Assembly: GCA_016199985.1 (NCBI GenBank)
Contig: JACQFQ010000006.1
Location: 144,993 to 208,992 of the forward strand
Direction: 5' to 3'
Source: Verrucomicrobiota bacterium
GTDB lineage: Bacteria; Verrucomicrobiota; Verrucomicrobiia; Limisphaerales; UBA11320
Length of the DNA: 64,000 nt
Positions 7,801 to 16,300 of the stretch are shown here, in pieces. Both the position numbers and the translations under genes were made by a program. Within the stretch, counting starts at the first letter, position 1, and every line of letters begins with the position of its first letter. The notes under the pieces were generated by a model. It saw only the letters and a list, made by a program, of their open reading frames with translations, did no database searches and was not told the DNA's origin.

Positions 7801-9930
7801 GGACTGATTGTACTCGACGCGTTCCTTGGTGCCGTCGGGATAGGAGATTTCCGCAATGCGCGTGTTGGTCCCCCCAGGCGGCCCGCCAGACAGGGTGAAG
7901 AAGGTGGTGCCGTATGGCGTTTGCATGAGCTGGACAATGTCGGTATAAAGGGTGGGAGGGAGAGGGGCGGGGGGTGGGAAGAGGCAGCCCGTGGCGCTGT
8001 CCGGCTGATACAAAAAGCGCGACTCCAGCCCGAGGACGTCCGTGATTTTTGCGAGGAAATCATGATAGAGATATTCTACATGATTGGTATTGGTATCCCC
8101 GGGGCAGAGGGTGCCTTTGGAAACGGCCAAATGGTCATACTCAAAAGTGGCGAAGCGCCCAAACGGATCGGTGACTTTGGTAATCAGAAAGCTGTTGGTG
8201 GGGTGGTCGTAGGAAATGGTCGTCACCTGGCCAATCGCATCGGTGAGGGCGACGAGTGTCAGGTCCCCGTCGTACGTGAGGGTGACGGCGTTGCCGGCGG
8301 GGTCAATCACTTGCGAGAGCAGGAAACCCAGACTGCCGCTGAGGGGGCCAAAGAGTTTCTTCGAGCCATCGGGATAGATCAGCTCGTAGGTGTTCGCGCT
8401 GAGTCGCTTGAGCAAGGTCTGGTCGTACTGGTTCGGGGCGTAAGTTTGAGTGTTCGTGTTGAACCCGGAGAAGACGCGCCCGCCGCCGCCACCAACAATG
8501 AGCTTGGGAGACCCCGAAGAAAAGTTGAGGGCTTCGTTCCAATCGTGCGTCCACTTCGGGCCAAGGAGTTCATCGGTTTGAGCCGCCGGCTGAAGGTAGT
8601 CCCGTTGATTGTAACGGACTGTGAAGTACACAGGCGGACCAACGGGCGGCGTATAGCCCACCGGTGTATCCCTGATCTGCAAATTGGCGAGCATGAGATG
8701 CACGCTGCAAACGGCCATGCCCATCCCGCAACCCGAACCCGTGCAGGAGGCGGTCTGGTGGTTGTTGCACGCGTACTGATCCGGGTCGTTGCCGCCCGTT
8801 AGGCCCTTGCCCCAGATAGCTTCGCCTTCCTTTGTGTCAACGCTCCGCCAACCGCGCGGCAAGTCGCCCGGCGGGATGAGGAAATAACCGCTGGTCTCGG
8901 CTTCAAGCGCCTGACGGGTCGCCCACAACTCAGTCCCAAACGTTGGGTCTTTCACGAGAAAGCGTTCGCCGTCCTGGCGTACGAGCGCCGCATAATGACC
9001 GGCCTTCCAATGCACGACGGAAGGCACAACAAATGGTAGGGACGCGTTCCACCGCGTCCGATTATCGCTTTTATTTGGGGACGCGCTGGAACGCGTCCCT
9101 ACCTGTCCCCTGAACGCCATCTGATAATACAGCCCCACTTTCTTCGAAAGTTCGGCCACTTGCGTCAGCGAGAAGCCTTTTTGCGTCGAGACGGAATTGA
9201 AAATCTCAATGAACGCGTTTGTGGAACGCGACACGAGAAGTTGTTGATCCGACCTGAGGATACTCTGCAACGCCATCGGCCCGCACTTAAACGATACCCC
9301 CGGTTGGTTCCGCATCATCCAAAGCGAGTCCGAGGCGATATTAATCCGTTCGCTCGTTCCGCCGATGAACGTGCGTTTCTCGACGGATTTTAGCAGCGCC
9401 TCCAATTCGGTCATCCGCCCCAACCGTGAATAAAGGCCGGCCAATTCGCACACAGCCCGATCCGCGAGAAACTTACCTTTGGCATCTGTGGCCTTTTGCC
9501 CCAGCGCCCATGCGTCTTGCCACGCCTCCAACGCACGAGAGTAATACGCCGTGTTGTAATAATTGAGACCAAGACAGGTGAGCAGCCCCGCACGCCAGGG
9601 CGACTGGGGATGCCTTTCCAAAAACCCCGTTAGGCTGGCGAAATCATCAGGGCTGCTCCGTTTGGCATAACCGAGCAGTGCGGCCGCCAGGGCGGCGTTC
9701 TCCTCCCCACTTGGCTCGCCACCAATCGGCACCAGCGGTTCTTCAAAAACTCTCGCGCGAAAGATCTCTTGGGTCGTTGGATTGGCGGAGAATTCCAGTT
9801 CCGTTTTCGGAGGCTGGACCTTGGGAAGGGTTCGGTTCACCCGTGTCGGTTTGTCCGCTGCGTCAGCAGCGGGAGAGAACGACGGTCCCATAACCAGCAG
9901 CGTTGCCAGGAGGAATCGAAGGGTTTTCAT
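4804..9930 (-). CDS. Rhs/YD-repeat protein with N-terminal C39-like peptidase domain
   Basis: About 1,708 residues starting at the ATG at 9930 (MKTLRFLLATLLVMGPSFS, a signal peptide); the longer frame adds only eight residues. Residues about 80-200 look helical and TPR-like. Residues about 210-320 match a papain-like C39 peptidase: Cys216 in KCGPMAL and His307/His312 in VVHWKAGHYAAL. A DUF6531-like lead-in (YFTVRYNQRDY) is followed by long YD/RHS repeats and the core end YDPEVGRWLSRDPLPG...NLYPYVLNDPVNYVDPSGL. The last roughly 150 residues are a variable tip with no family I recognise. No separate small gene follows, so no immunity partner is evident. Residues about 277-298 are encoded by an inserted palindrome. 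The peptidase could process the protein itself or a partner; that is inference. Confidence 0.88.
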   Translation of the reverse strand: MKTLRFLLATLLVMGPSFSPAADAADKPTRVNRTLPKVQPPKTELEFSANPTTQEIFRARVFEEPLVPIGGEPSGEENAALAAALLGYAKRSSPDDFASLTGFLERHPQSPWRAGLLTCLGLNYYNTAYYSRALEAWQDAWALGQKATDAKGKFLADRAVCELAGLYSRLGRMTELEALLKSVEKRTFIGGTSERINIASDSLWMMRNQPGVSFKCGPMALQSILRSDQQLLVSRSTNAFIEIFNSVSTQKGFSLTQVAELSKKVGLYYQMAFRGQVGTRSSASPNKSDNRTRWNASLPFVVPSVVHWKAGHYAALVRQDGERFLVKDPTFGTELWATRQALEAETSGYFLIPPGDLPRGWRSVDTKEGEAIWGKGLTGGNDPDQYACNNHQTASCTGSGCGMGMAVCSVHLMLANLQIRDTPVGYTPPVGPPVYFTVRYNQRDYLQPAAQTDELLGPKWTHDWNEALNFSSGSPKLIVGGGGGRVFSGFNTNTQTYAPNQYDQTLLKRLSANTYELIYPDGSKKLFGPLSGSLGFLLSQVIDPAGNAVTLTYDGDLTLVALTDAIGQVTTISYDHPTNSFLITKVTDPFGRFATFEYDHLAVSKGTLCPGDTNTNHVEYLYHDFLAKITDVLGLESRFLYQPDSATGCLFPPPAPLPPTLYTDIVQLMQTPYGTTFFTLSGGPPGGTNTRIAEISYPDGTKERVEYNQSNTLGIPDTAPSAEIPTGMSPGIGAVLAARNTYLWSRTAMASSGGNYTKAKIYHWLHAENTGLTSGILESTKEPLERRVYFNYAGQYAVTVVGSNNLPTFIGRVLDDGQTQLYTNGYNAFGHLTNSADPLGRTFSYLYATNGIDLLEVRQTRAGNNELLFRATYNTQHLPLTTAGADGQTNTFTYNALGQLLTASNPKGETTTYTYSTDHYLIGVDGPLPGISDRVLASYDFFGRVRVLTGVTGYTVTFDYDVMDRITKITHPDSTFEQLTYTNLDLVTFRDRAGRQTLLEHDNMRQVKKQTDPLGRVTRFEWCRCGQMKSLTDPLGRTTSWLTDVQGRNIAKKYSNGSQVSYVYESASSRLKRIIDEKDQVTEFTWNRDDTVKSMAYGSAAIVTPGVSFTYELNYKRPASMTDGTGTTLYSYNPITGVAALGAGALASVDGPLPNDTITYTYDELCRPVHRAINGVDSAMMFDVAGRLVGVTNALGAFVYGYDGSTAQLVSKSLPNGQSEGRNYGNNLQDLMLQRITHQVGATALSEFLYGHDVAANRIATWSQQAGAQSPDLHTFGYDAANQLLSATVTNGGHLLSTFAYSYDTAANRLTEQVGTSNYTATYNALNEIQTTTTPGTTRTNEWDAEDRLAVVTVGSQRTEFTYDGLSRRVGIRQLVNGSEVSFRRFVWCGGEICEERDAAGAVTKRFFPQGVQITTLNPQPLTLNYYYTRDHLGSIRELTDSSGNVRARYAYDPYGRRTKLTGDMETDFGFAGMFWSTEASLSLALYRAYDPEVGRWLSRDPLPGAEMLQGPNLYPYVLNDPVNYVDPSGLAGFPNTLIPNSCTANPVKCGAALAAIGGGVQLARTYGPALSRAGPAITRFGALFQRAAPAVSQAAQCGQNAATRVPGALEGTVLQLQRVELVVEAPAVRSIAQRIIELGQRFRTTVSQIDFQILREQGFMTDDLYAVETGFAEIVWDLHLLEKISYTQAWQRLALLLEFNPRLWPGQ
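9036..9102. repeat. 67-bp palindromic repeat inserted in frame
   Basis: The left arm begins GTAGGGACGCGTTCCACC and the right arm is its near-perfect reverse complement (23 of 24 positions), around an AT-rich loop near 9060-9078. This type of GTAGGGACGCG REP-like sequence is normally intergenic. Here it sits inside the C39-like domain of the Rhs gene without breaking the frame, encoding roughly VGTRSSASPNKSDNRTRWNA just before the conserved FVVPSVVHWKAGHY segment. Confidence 0.75.
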
Positions 9931-9950
9931 GGTGGGTATTCGTTCGGCGA

Positions 9951-10241
9951 TCACGGCCAGCGCAGGCGATAGAAGCGCTGCGGGAGGGCTGGGGCGTTAG
10001 TGTCGGTGAAGAGATAGCGCGGCGTGGCGGGGCCGAGGAAATACCAGTCCACAAGGTTGGTCGTGAATTCCACGCTGAACGCGCCGACGAAGGAATTGGT
10101 TAACGCGAAGGTCACGTTCGTGCCGCTGAAGATGTTCGTGATGTTGCTCAACGTATTGGTTGCCCCGTCGTTCACCACTTGTGCGCGCAGGGGCGGAGCA
10201 GCCACCACCAACACCGCCAGCAAGGAGAGAGACGCTTTCAT
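9951..10241 (-). CDS. Small secreted protein with shared C-terminal module
   Basis: A 96-residue protein starting at the ATG at 10241 (MKASLSLLAVLVVAAPPLRA, a clear signal peptide with an AxA-like cleavage site). The mature part has a beta-rich segment (SGTNVTFALTNSFVGAFSVEFTTNLVDWYFLG) and ends in TNAPALPQRFYRLRWP. That end resembles the C-terminal modules of the adhesin and RCC1 proteins beside it, so most of this protein is essentially the module alone. It lies 20 bp upstream of the Rhs gene at 4804-9930 on the same strand and could be co-transcribed with it. Function unknown. Confidence 0.65.
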   Translation of the reverse strand: MKASLSLLAVLVVAAPPLRAQVVNDGATNTLSNITNIFSGTNVTFALTNSFVGAFSVEFTTNLVDWYFLGPATPRYLFTDTNAPALPQRFYRLRWP

Positions 10242-10308
10242 ATTCGTTCCATTTCTTTGTGTTCTCTGCACGGGCGGTGGCCGAAAGTCTCGGCGTGGAT
10301 TCTGGCGC

Positions 10309-12294
10309 CTACGGGATGCGCAGCCGGAAAAACCTGCTGCCGTTACCGATGGGAAGAGTGCGCGGATCGTCTGAACCGGGAACCGGAGTCCAAAGTGCGT
10401 TGGCATCCAACGTGGACGCGCTTTCCAAAATGGCGGTGGCAGACTCCGCTGGCCAGGACAACAGCATAGAGTTGCCCGAAAGCTGCATCTGCAATTTGAG
10501 CGCAGGCACCGCTCGAACCAGCGCAAGGCTGTGAAAGTCTCCCCCCGTCACCGCCACCACACCATTCAATCCAGCCGGCACGGTGCTTTGACCGGCGCGG
10601 TTGTCTCCCCACGCCACGACGGTGCCGTTTGATTTGAGCGCCAGGCTGTGAAAGCCTCCCCCCGCCACCGCGACCACGCCGTTCAAATTAGCCGGCACGG
10701 TGGTTTGGTCAAAATTGTTCCATCCTCCCCACGCCACGACGGTGCCGTCGGATTTGAGCGCCAGGCTGTGATAGAATCCCGCCGCCACCGCGACCACGCC
10801 TGCCAGTCCAGCCGGCACTGTGGCAGGAACGTAGGCTGAACCGTTCCAAATGACTTCCCACGCCACGACTGCGCCATCGGATTTGAGCGCCAGGCTGTGA
10901 TCGGCTCCCGCCGCCACGGCGACCACGCCAGTTAATACAGCCGGCACGGTGGCAGGAACGTTGGCTGAACCGTTATAAATTTTTCCCCATGCCGCGACTG
11001 TGCCGTCGGATTTGAGCGCCAGGTTGTGCGTGCCTCCCGCCGCAACCGCCATCACGCCAGTCAATCCAGCCGGCACGGTGCTTTGGCCATAAGAATTGTC
11101 TCCCCACGCCACGACTGTGCCGTTGGATTTGAGCGCCAGGCTGTGCAAGCTTCCCTCCGCCACGGCGACCACGTCAGTCAATCCAGCCGGCACGGTGACA
11201 GGAACGTAGCCACCAATGCCATTGTTCCAAATTCTTCCCCAGGCCACGACCGTGCCGTTGGATTTGAGCGTCAGGCCGTGACCGCTTCCCCCCGCCACGG
11301 CGACCACGTCATTCAATCCAACCGGCTCGGTGCTTTGGCCATAGTCGTTATTTCCCCACGCCACGACTGTGCCGTCGGATTTGAGCGCCAGGCTGTGATA
11401 GATTCCCGCCGCCACCGCGACCACGCCAGTCAATCCAGCCGGCACGGTGCTCTGGCCCTCATAGTTCCGTCCCCACGCCACGACTGTGCCGTCGGATTTA
11501 AGCGCCAGACTGTGATAGCCTCCCTCCGCCACCGCGACCATGCCTGTCATTCCAGCGGGCATGGGCACGATGCTTTGGCCAGAAGCCTCGGATCCCCACG
11601 CCAGGATTGTGCCATCGGATTTGAGCGCCAGGCTGTGATAGATTCCCGCCGCCACGGCGACCACGCCAGTTAATCCAGCCGGGAGGGTGCTTTGGCCCGA
11701 ACCGTTATTTCCCCACGCCACCACTGTGCTGTCTGATTTGAGCGCGAGGCCGTGAGAGCCTCCTGCCGCCACCGCGACCACGCCAGTCAATCCAGCCGGC
11801 ACTGTGGCAGGAGCGTAGCCTAAACCGTTCAAAATTGATCCCCACGCCACGATTGTGCCGTTGGACTGGAGCGCCAGGTTTTGAGCGTATCCCGCCGCCA
11901 CCGCGACCACGCCAGTCAATCCAGCGGGCACGGTGCTCTGGCCCTCATAGTTCCGTCCCCACGCCACGACTGTGCCATCGGATTTGAGCGCAATGCTGTG
12001 AGAGCTTCCTGCCCCTACCGCAACCACGCCATTCAATCCAGCCGGCACAGTGCTTTGGTGCGATCCGTTGTCTGCCCACGCGTTGTCTGCCCACGCCAGG
12101 ACTGTGCCGTCGGATTTGAGCGCCAGGCTGTGAGCGCCTCCCGCCGCAACTTGCGAAAAGCGCGTGCCTGGTTCGAGGTAAGAAATGACGTGGTTGCCCC
12201 AACCGACGACCGTGCCCGCGCCGGCCAGCGCATTCAGGGAAGCCAGCGCCAGCAGCACAACGAGACTGGTGTTTTTGTCTGTTTTGTTTTTCAC
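10309..12294 (-). CDS. Secreted RCC1-repeat beta-propeller protein
   Basis: 661 residues from a GTG at 12294 with AGGAAAAGC upstream as the likely ribosome site. A signal peptide (SLVVLLALASLNALAGAG) precedes about twelve repeats of roughly 50 residues, each of the form VVAVAAGxxHSLALKSDGTVVAWGxNxxGQSTVPAGLTG. This is the RCC1 pattern, which folds into seven-bladed propellers, so two propellers may be present. The C-terminus (LLSWPAESATAILESASTLDANALWTPV...SRFFRLRIP) is the shared W..FxR..P-type module. RCC1 proteins of this secreted kind are frequent in environmental bacteria, and their ligands are generally unknown. The high repeat identity implies recent unit duplication. Confidence 0.88.
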   Translation of the reverse strand: MKNKTDKNTSLVVLLALASLNALAGAGTVVGWGNHVISYLEPGTRFSQVAAGGAHSLALKSDGTVLAWADNAWADNGSHQSTVPAGLNGVVAVGAGSSHSIALKSDGTVVAWGRNYEGQSTVPAGLTGVVAVAAGYAQNLALQSNGTIVAWGSILNGLGYAPATVPAGLTGVVAVAAGGSHGLALKSDSTVVAWGNNGSGQSTLPAGLTGVVAVAAGIYHSLALKSDGTILAWGSEASGQSIVPMPAGMTGMVAVAEGGYHSLALKSDGTVVAWGRNYEGQSTVPAGLTGVVAVAAGIYHSLALKSDGTVVAWGNNDYGQSTEPVGLNDVVAVAGGSGHGLTLKSNGTVVAWGRIWNNGIGGYVPVTVPAGLTDVVAVAEGSLHSLALKSNGTVVAWGDNSYGQSTVPAGLTGVMAVAAGGTHNLALKSDGTVAAWGKIYNGSANVPATVPAVLTGVVAVAAGADHSLALKSDGAVVAWEVIWNGSAYVPATVPAGLAGVVAVAAGFYHSLALKSDGTVVAWGGWNNFDQTTVPANLNGVVAVAGGGFHSLALKSNGTVVAWGDNRAGQSTVPAGLNGVVAVTGGDFHSLALVRAVPALKLQMQLSGNSMLLSWPAESATAILESASTLDANALWTPVPGSDDPRTLPIGNGSRFFRLRIP

Positions 12295-12619
12295 AAGCTT
12301 TTCCTGGTTTTGGTTTCAATTACACATTACACATGCGCGTCGCAGGAGAAAACGGACATTGGAGGTTCGTGATAACACATTGCTGCACTCTCTGCTTCAC
12401 GGACCGCGGCCAGCCTGCGGCTATCGGGTAAGTGCTGCTTGCGTTTCCGATTGAAGCAATGCTTTCGCTTCCTTATGCGGAGCATCGCCTGCTCCGGCCC
12501 GCATTCTTTCACTCTGCTAGAACAGAGTGGCGGAGTTGCCGTCGAGGATGCCGATGCTGCTGGTGCCGTCCAGATACAGTGTGCCGGAGTTGTACAGTGG
12601 ATTCTCGTTTTCATACTCT
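12295..12619. other. Intergenic stretch with a possible gene relic
   Basis: No gene is supported on the + strand. On the - strand the frame running from about 12640 to 12522 reads EYENENPLYNSGTLYLDGTSSIGILDGNSATLF then stops. This looks like the last residues of a lost beta-rich secreted protein, immediately after the stop of the 12620-13093 gene in another frame. The rest (12295-12430) shows nothing recognisable beyond the ribosome site of the RCC1 gene. Confidence 0.35.
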
Positions 12620-13093
12620 TCACCGGCCCTTGTCACCAAAGATGAAGAGATAGAGCGGGTCGAAATCAGGGAACACTCTGGCGTAATGTCCGTGATCCTG
12701 AACGACGTATTTCATGCAGAGGAGGCCGTCGCCGTCAAAGTCAACCAATTCTAACGCCTCCAGAGCTCCTGCCTTATCCACGACATTGCTCCAAAAGAAC
12801 GCCTCCAAACTCCGGTCGGGATAATCCAAGGCCGCCTCTTCCTGGATCGCATAGGCGTCTGCTCCGGTCGGCAGGGCTTCCACCTCAGTTTCGGTAAAAG
12901 CATATATGTCGAAGGTTTGGAACGGTGTTGGACAATCGGGTTTCTGCGGAACCGCCGCAGAACAGGTCACGACAATCCCAAATGCCATTAACCCGACGAA
13001 GGTTCTGACGAGAATTTGATTGTTAATGAGGTTTGATGCCGCGCGGTTCAAACACGAGAGACCCGGCAGAATATTGATGATGAATGGTTTCAT
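12620..13093 (-). CDS. Small exported protein with excalibur-like Ca-binding motif
   Basis: 157 residues. A hydrophobic stretch at about residues 30-47 (TFVGLMAFGIVVTCSAA) is a plausible signal peptide; the start may be internal, since the first roughly 28 residues are unusually long for an n-region. Near the C-terminus, LVDFDGDGLLCMKYV resembles the DxDxDGxxC loop of excalibur-type calcium-binding domains. No enzyme motif is visible. A promoter-like pair at 13122-13152 lies about 30 bp upstream and matches one before the WD40 kinase gene, suggesting that both are controlled by the ECF sigma factor encoded at 16929-17684. Confidence 0.55.
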   Translation of the reverse strand: MKPFIINILPGLSCLNRAASNLINNQILVRTFVGLMAFGIVVTCSAAVPQKPDCPTPFQTFDIYAFTETEVEALPTGADAYAIQEEAALDYPDRSLEAFFWSNVVDKAGALEALELVDFDGDGLLCMKYVVQDHGHYARVFPDFDPLYLFIFGDKGR

Positions 13094-13121
13094 AGTTGGT
13101 TCATGCAGTAGCTTTCACTCC

Positions 13122-13152
13122 GTACCTAAGCGGCGAGAACAAAAGGTTACAA
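13122..13152 (-). promoter_or_regulatory. Putative ECF-sigma promoter before 13093 gene
   Basis: Read on the - strand this is TTGTAACC, 14 bp, CTTAGGTAC. The same two blocks with the same 14-bp gap occur at 16893-16923. The ...AAC -35 element is typical of ECF promoters. The predicted start of transcription falls about 20 bp before the gene's ATG. Confidence 0.5.
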
Positions 13153-13339
13153 CCTTTCGGGAATCTCCCTTTTAATGGAAAGGTGTGGCGTGCTGTCTCA
13201 GCGCGCCGGACGATGCAGGGAAGCTTCCCAATGGCGGTCGGCCTGGAGCAGCGCGGTGAGAACGCCAAGCCCCATCTGGAAACGTTTTCGGCCGCGCATG
13301 TAAGCGATTGAGCCGAAGGGATACGCGGGATTGGCCGCT

Positions 13340-16300
13340 CTATTGCGCCGTCTTTTTCCGAGATTCCGCCTCTTCGATCTGTTTCCAAGTGGGTGCGGTC
13401 CAGAAGTGGATCCGGCCTTTCGTGTTCGAGGCCCCGATGGTGTTTCCGTCGGGAGAAAATGCCCCAGAAAGGAAGTGCGACCCGTCTTGCTCTCCGGCCA
13501 GAGTCGCCACTTCTTCGTGCACATGCAGGTCCCACACTTTGATGGCGTCCCTCCCGCTGCTGCCCGCCGCCACGCGCTGTCCGTCAGGAGAAATCATGAC
13601 GGAATAAAAGCCGTGCAAAGCGCCGCTCAACAACGCCCGGCGTGTCAGCGTCTCCGTATCCCAGAGCTCCACAGTCCCAATTTGGCTCGCCGCGGCAAAC
13701 GTTTTGCCATCCGGCGAGAGTGTCACCGAGAGGATGCCGCTCTGGCCTTTGAAGCGCCTCGGCTTGTCCGGATCATGAATCGGGATCAGAGCACAAAGTC
13801 CATCCCGGTACGCTATGCCTAGCAACTGTGCCGCCGAACTGAACGTCCAGCAGTCGTTCGTGAAGACCGGCCACTGGCGTATCTGCTTCCAGGTTGAGAC
13901 ATTCCATTCCGTGACCGGATCCCGAAAGTCATGCGTCAGGACTGTCCCGCCATTGAAAGCAAATCTCGTCGAGAGGCGTGCCGCAAAGTTTGTAACCATG
14001 CGCTGCTCTTGCACATCCCAGCAGACCAAGGTCCCCCCGTTGGTCCCTCCGTTGCCAGTCGCGAGGAGCCACCGCATGTCTGGCGAAAAAGCGAACGCGT
14101 AAATGTTCGTTAATGGCAGGGCTGGTTCGCTGATCAGTTGGAAGGTCGTCGGATCATAGAACCTGAGCCGGCCGCTTTTTTCGAGGGCGAGCAATCGGCC
14201 ATCCGGTGAGTACCCCCACGAACGTGAAGTCCCGTCCTGTGGTATCCGATACTCAGCCGGCCGGTTCGTCGAGGCAGTGAGGTCCCACAGAATCACCGAA
14301 CCATCCTTGCCGCCGCCAGCCAGCCAACGACCGTCCGGCGACACGTCAATTGTCCATAACTCACCGCCATGGCCGCGCAGAGTCCGAATGGGCTGGCGAG
14401 ATTCAAAATTCCAGAGGCGGACCGTTCGGTCCGCGCTGGCAGAAGCGAGAGTTTTGCCATCCGGCAAGAACTTCAAGCAACTGACCCAAGCTCGGTGGCC
14501 TTCCAGTGATCCGAGAAGTTGACGTGTTCGTACATCCCATAACTTGATCGTGCGTTCCGCATAAGCGCCGGCCGTAACGAGGGTTTCTCCGTCCGGAGAG
14601 AACTCCAGCGCGGTGGTGTCCTCGTCCGCGACACGAAAGGGGCGGTGCGATCTGCCATTGGCGTCAGTCACCTGGACAAAACCAAGCGCGATGTCGGCGA
14701 ATCGATTTCCATCGCGGCTGATGGCTAAGAATGGGCAGTTCATAACTGCTACGTTGCCGAGGTTAGCGGTAAAACTTGTGATCGACTTACCCTGAACAGG
14801 ATCCCAAATGGTGACGTTGTTTGACCGCCTTATGTCCGCGGTAAAGAGCCTTCCATCACCCGAGAAGGCGAGGCTCTTGACGTAAGCGGCAGCGGGGAGG
14901 CGATGCATTTCCTTTCCGCTCCGAGCGTCCCAAAGCACAATGTTGCCCGGGCGATTGGATGCGTTGTAGAAGGCCAGCGTGTCGCTGTTGGGTGCGAACG
15001 AGATCCGGCTCCCGGGAAGATCTTCAAGATCTTCAAAGCTCGAAAGCAACTGGCGTTTACCAACGTCCCAGATGGTCACTTCATTTGGGAAAATCCCTCC
15101 GACTGCGAGCAAATTTCCATCGCCCGAGAATGAAACCGAGTGGATCGAATTGGACCGCTTGCACAGGGTGAAGGCCTCGTCGCCCTGGCAGAACTGCCAG
15201 AAGTAGCGCCATTCCCACCCCCGCAGGTCTTCTTCCCCTAGCTGAGGCCGATGTCTGTTCAACAGTTCCTGGGCACGGTCAAGCTCGCCCGCCGCCAGCG
15301 CCACTTGGAGCAGCTTCATGTCGGAGGCGTAGGCCTTTCTTCGCGCGGCCAGGGTCTGAGCCTCAGCGTCCTGGCGCATGCGAAGCTCGCTGGCTCTAGC
15401 TGCTTCAGCCCGCTGCCGCTGGCGTGTTTGGTCGCGCTCAGCTGTTTCGGCGCGTTGACGCGTTCTCCGCTCCTTAAGGAACAACCAGGTCGATAGTCCC
15501 AACCCAATCACCAGCGCCGCCGCTATCGCGCTCGCTGCAGCAAAGGCCAGCTTGTTGCGCCTGAGCAGCTTCTGGAATCGATATAGCTGGCTCGGCGGCC
15601 GAGCCGTCACAGGCTCATTGTTCAGATATCGCTGAATGTCGGAGGCGAGGTCATTGGCGGTGTCGCAACGGCGCGCGCGGTCTTTCTCCAGGCACTTCAT
15701 CACGATCCAGTCCAGGTCACCCCTAATCTGGCTAACCAATTTAGGCAGCTCCATTTGCCGCCGCCTGGCTACCGTCGTTTGCTCCTCGGCTGTTAGCGCG
15801 CTGATGCGTGTGGATGGACGCGCCGGTTCCTGTTCGCGAATAATCCGGCGGACCTCATCCAGACTTGCCTCGATCAGCATTTTGCCGTCGAAGGGAGTCT
15901 TGCCCGTCAGTAATTCGTACAAAAGCACGCCCAGCGAATAAATGTCGCTGCGGGTATCAATATCCAAGCCGCTCATTTCGGCCTGCTCCGGGCTCATGTA
16001 AGCCGGCGTGCCAATAAACTGGTGCAGTTGTGTATAGACCGTCTTTTCCGTCAGTTCCTGCTGAGTCGCCTTGGCAATCCCGAAATCTATGACTTTCGGA
16101 ACCGGTACCCCGTCGTGCAATGTCACAAGGATATTCGAAGGCTTGATATCGCGGTGGATGATTCCCTTTTGGTGCGCGTGCTGGATCGCGCGGCAAATTT
16201 GGATGAACAGTTCCAACCGTTGGATCGTGAGCAAATTATTCTGGTCGCAGTAGTCGGTAATTCTGATCCCGCGCACCAGCTCCATCACAAAATAAGGCCG

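Noticed and set aside
7234..8802. 522-codon frame on the + strand
   Set aside because: It is antisense to the YD repeats of the first Rhs gene and shows no protein-like motifs.
10600..12130. Periodic repeats as a CRISPR array
   Set aside because: The repeats are about 150-180 bp apart, coding, and correspond to RCC1 propeller blades.
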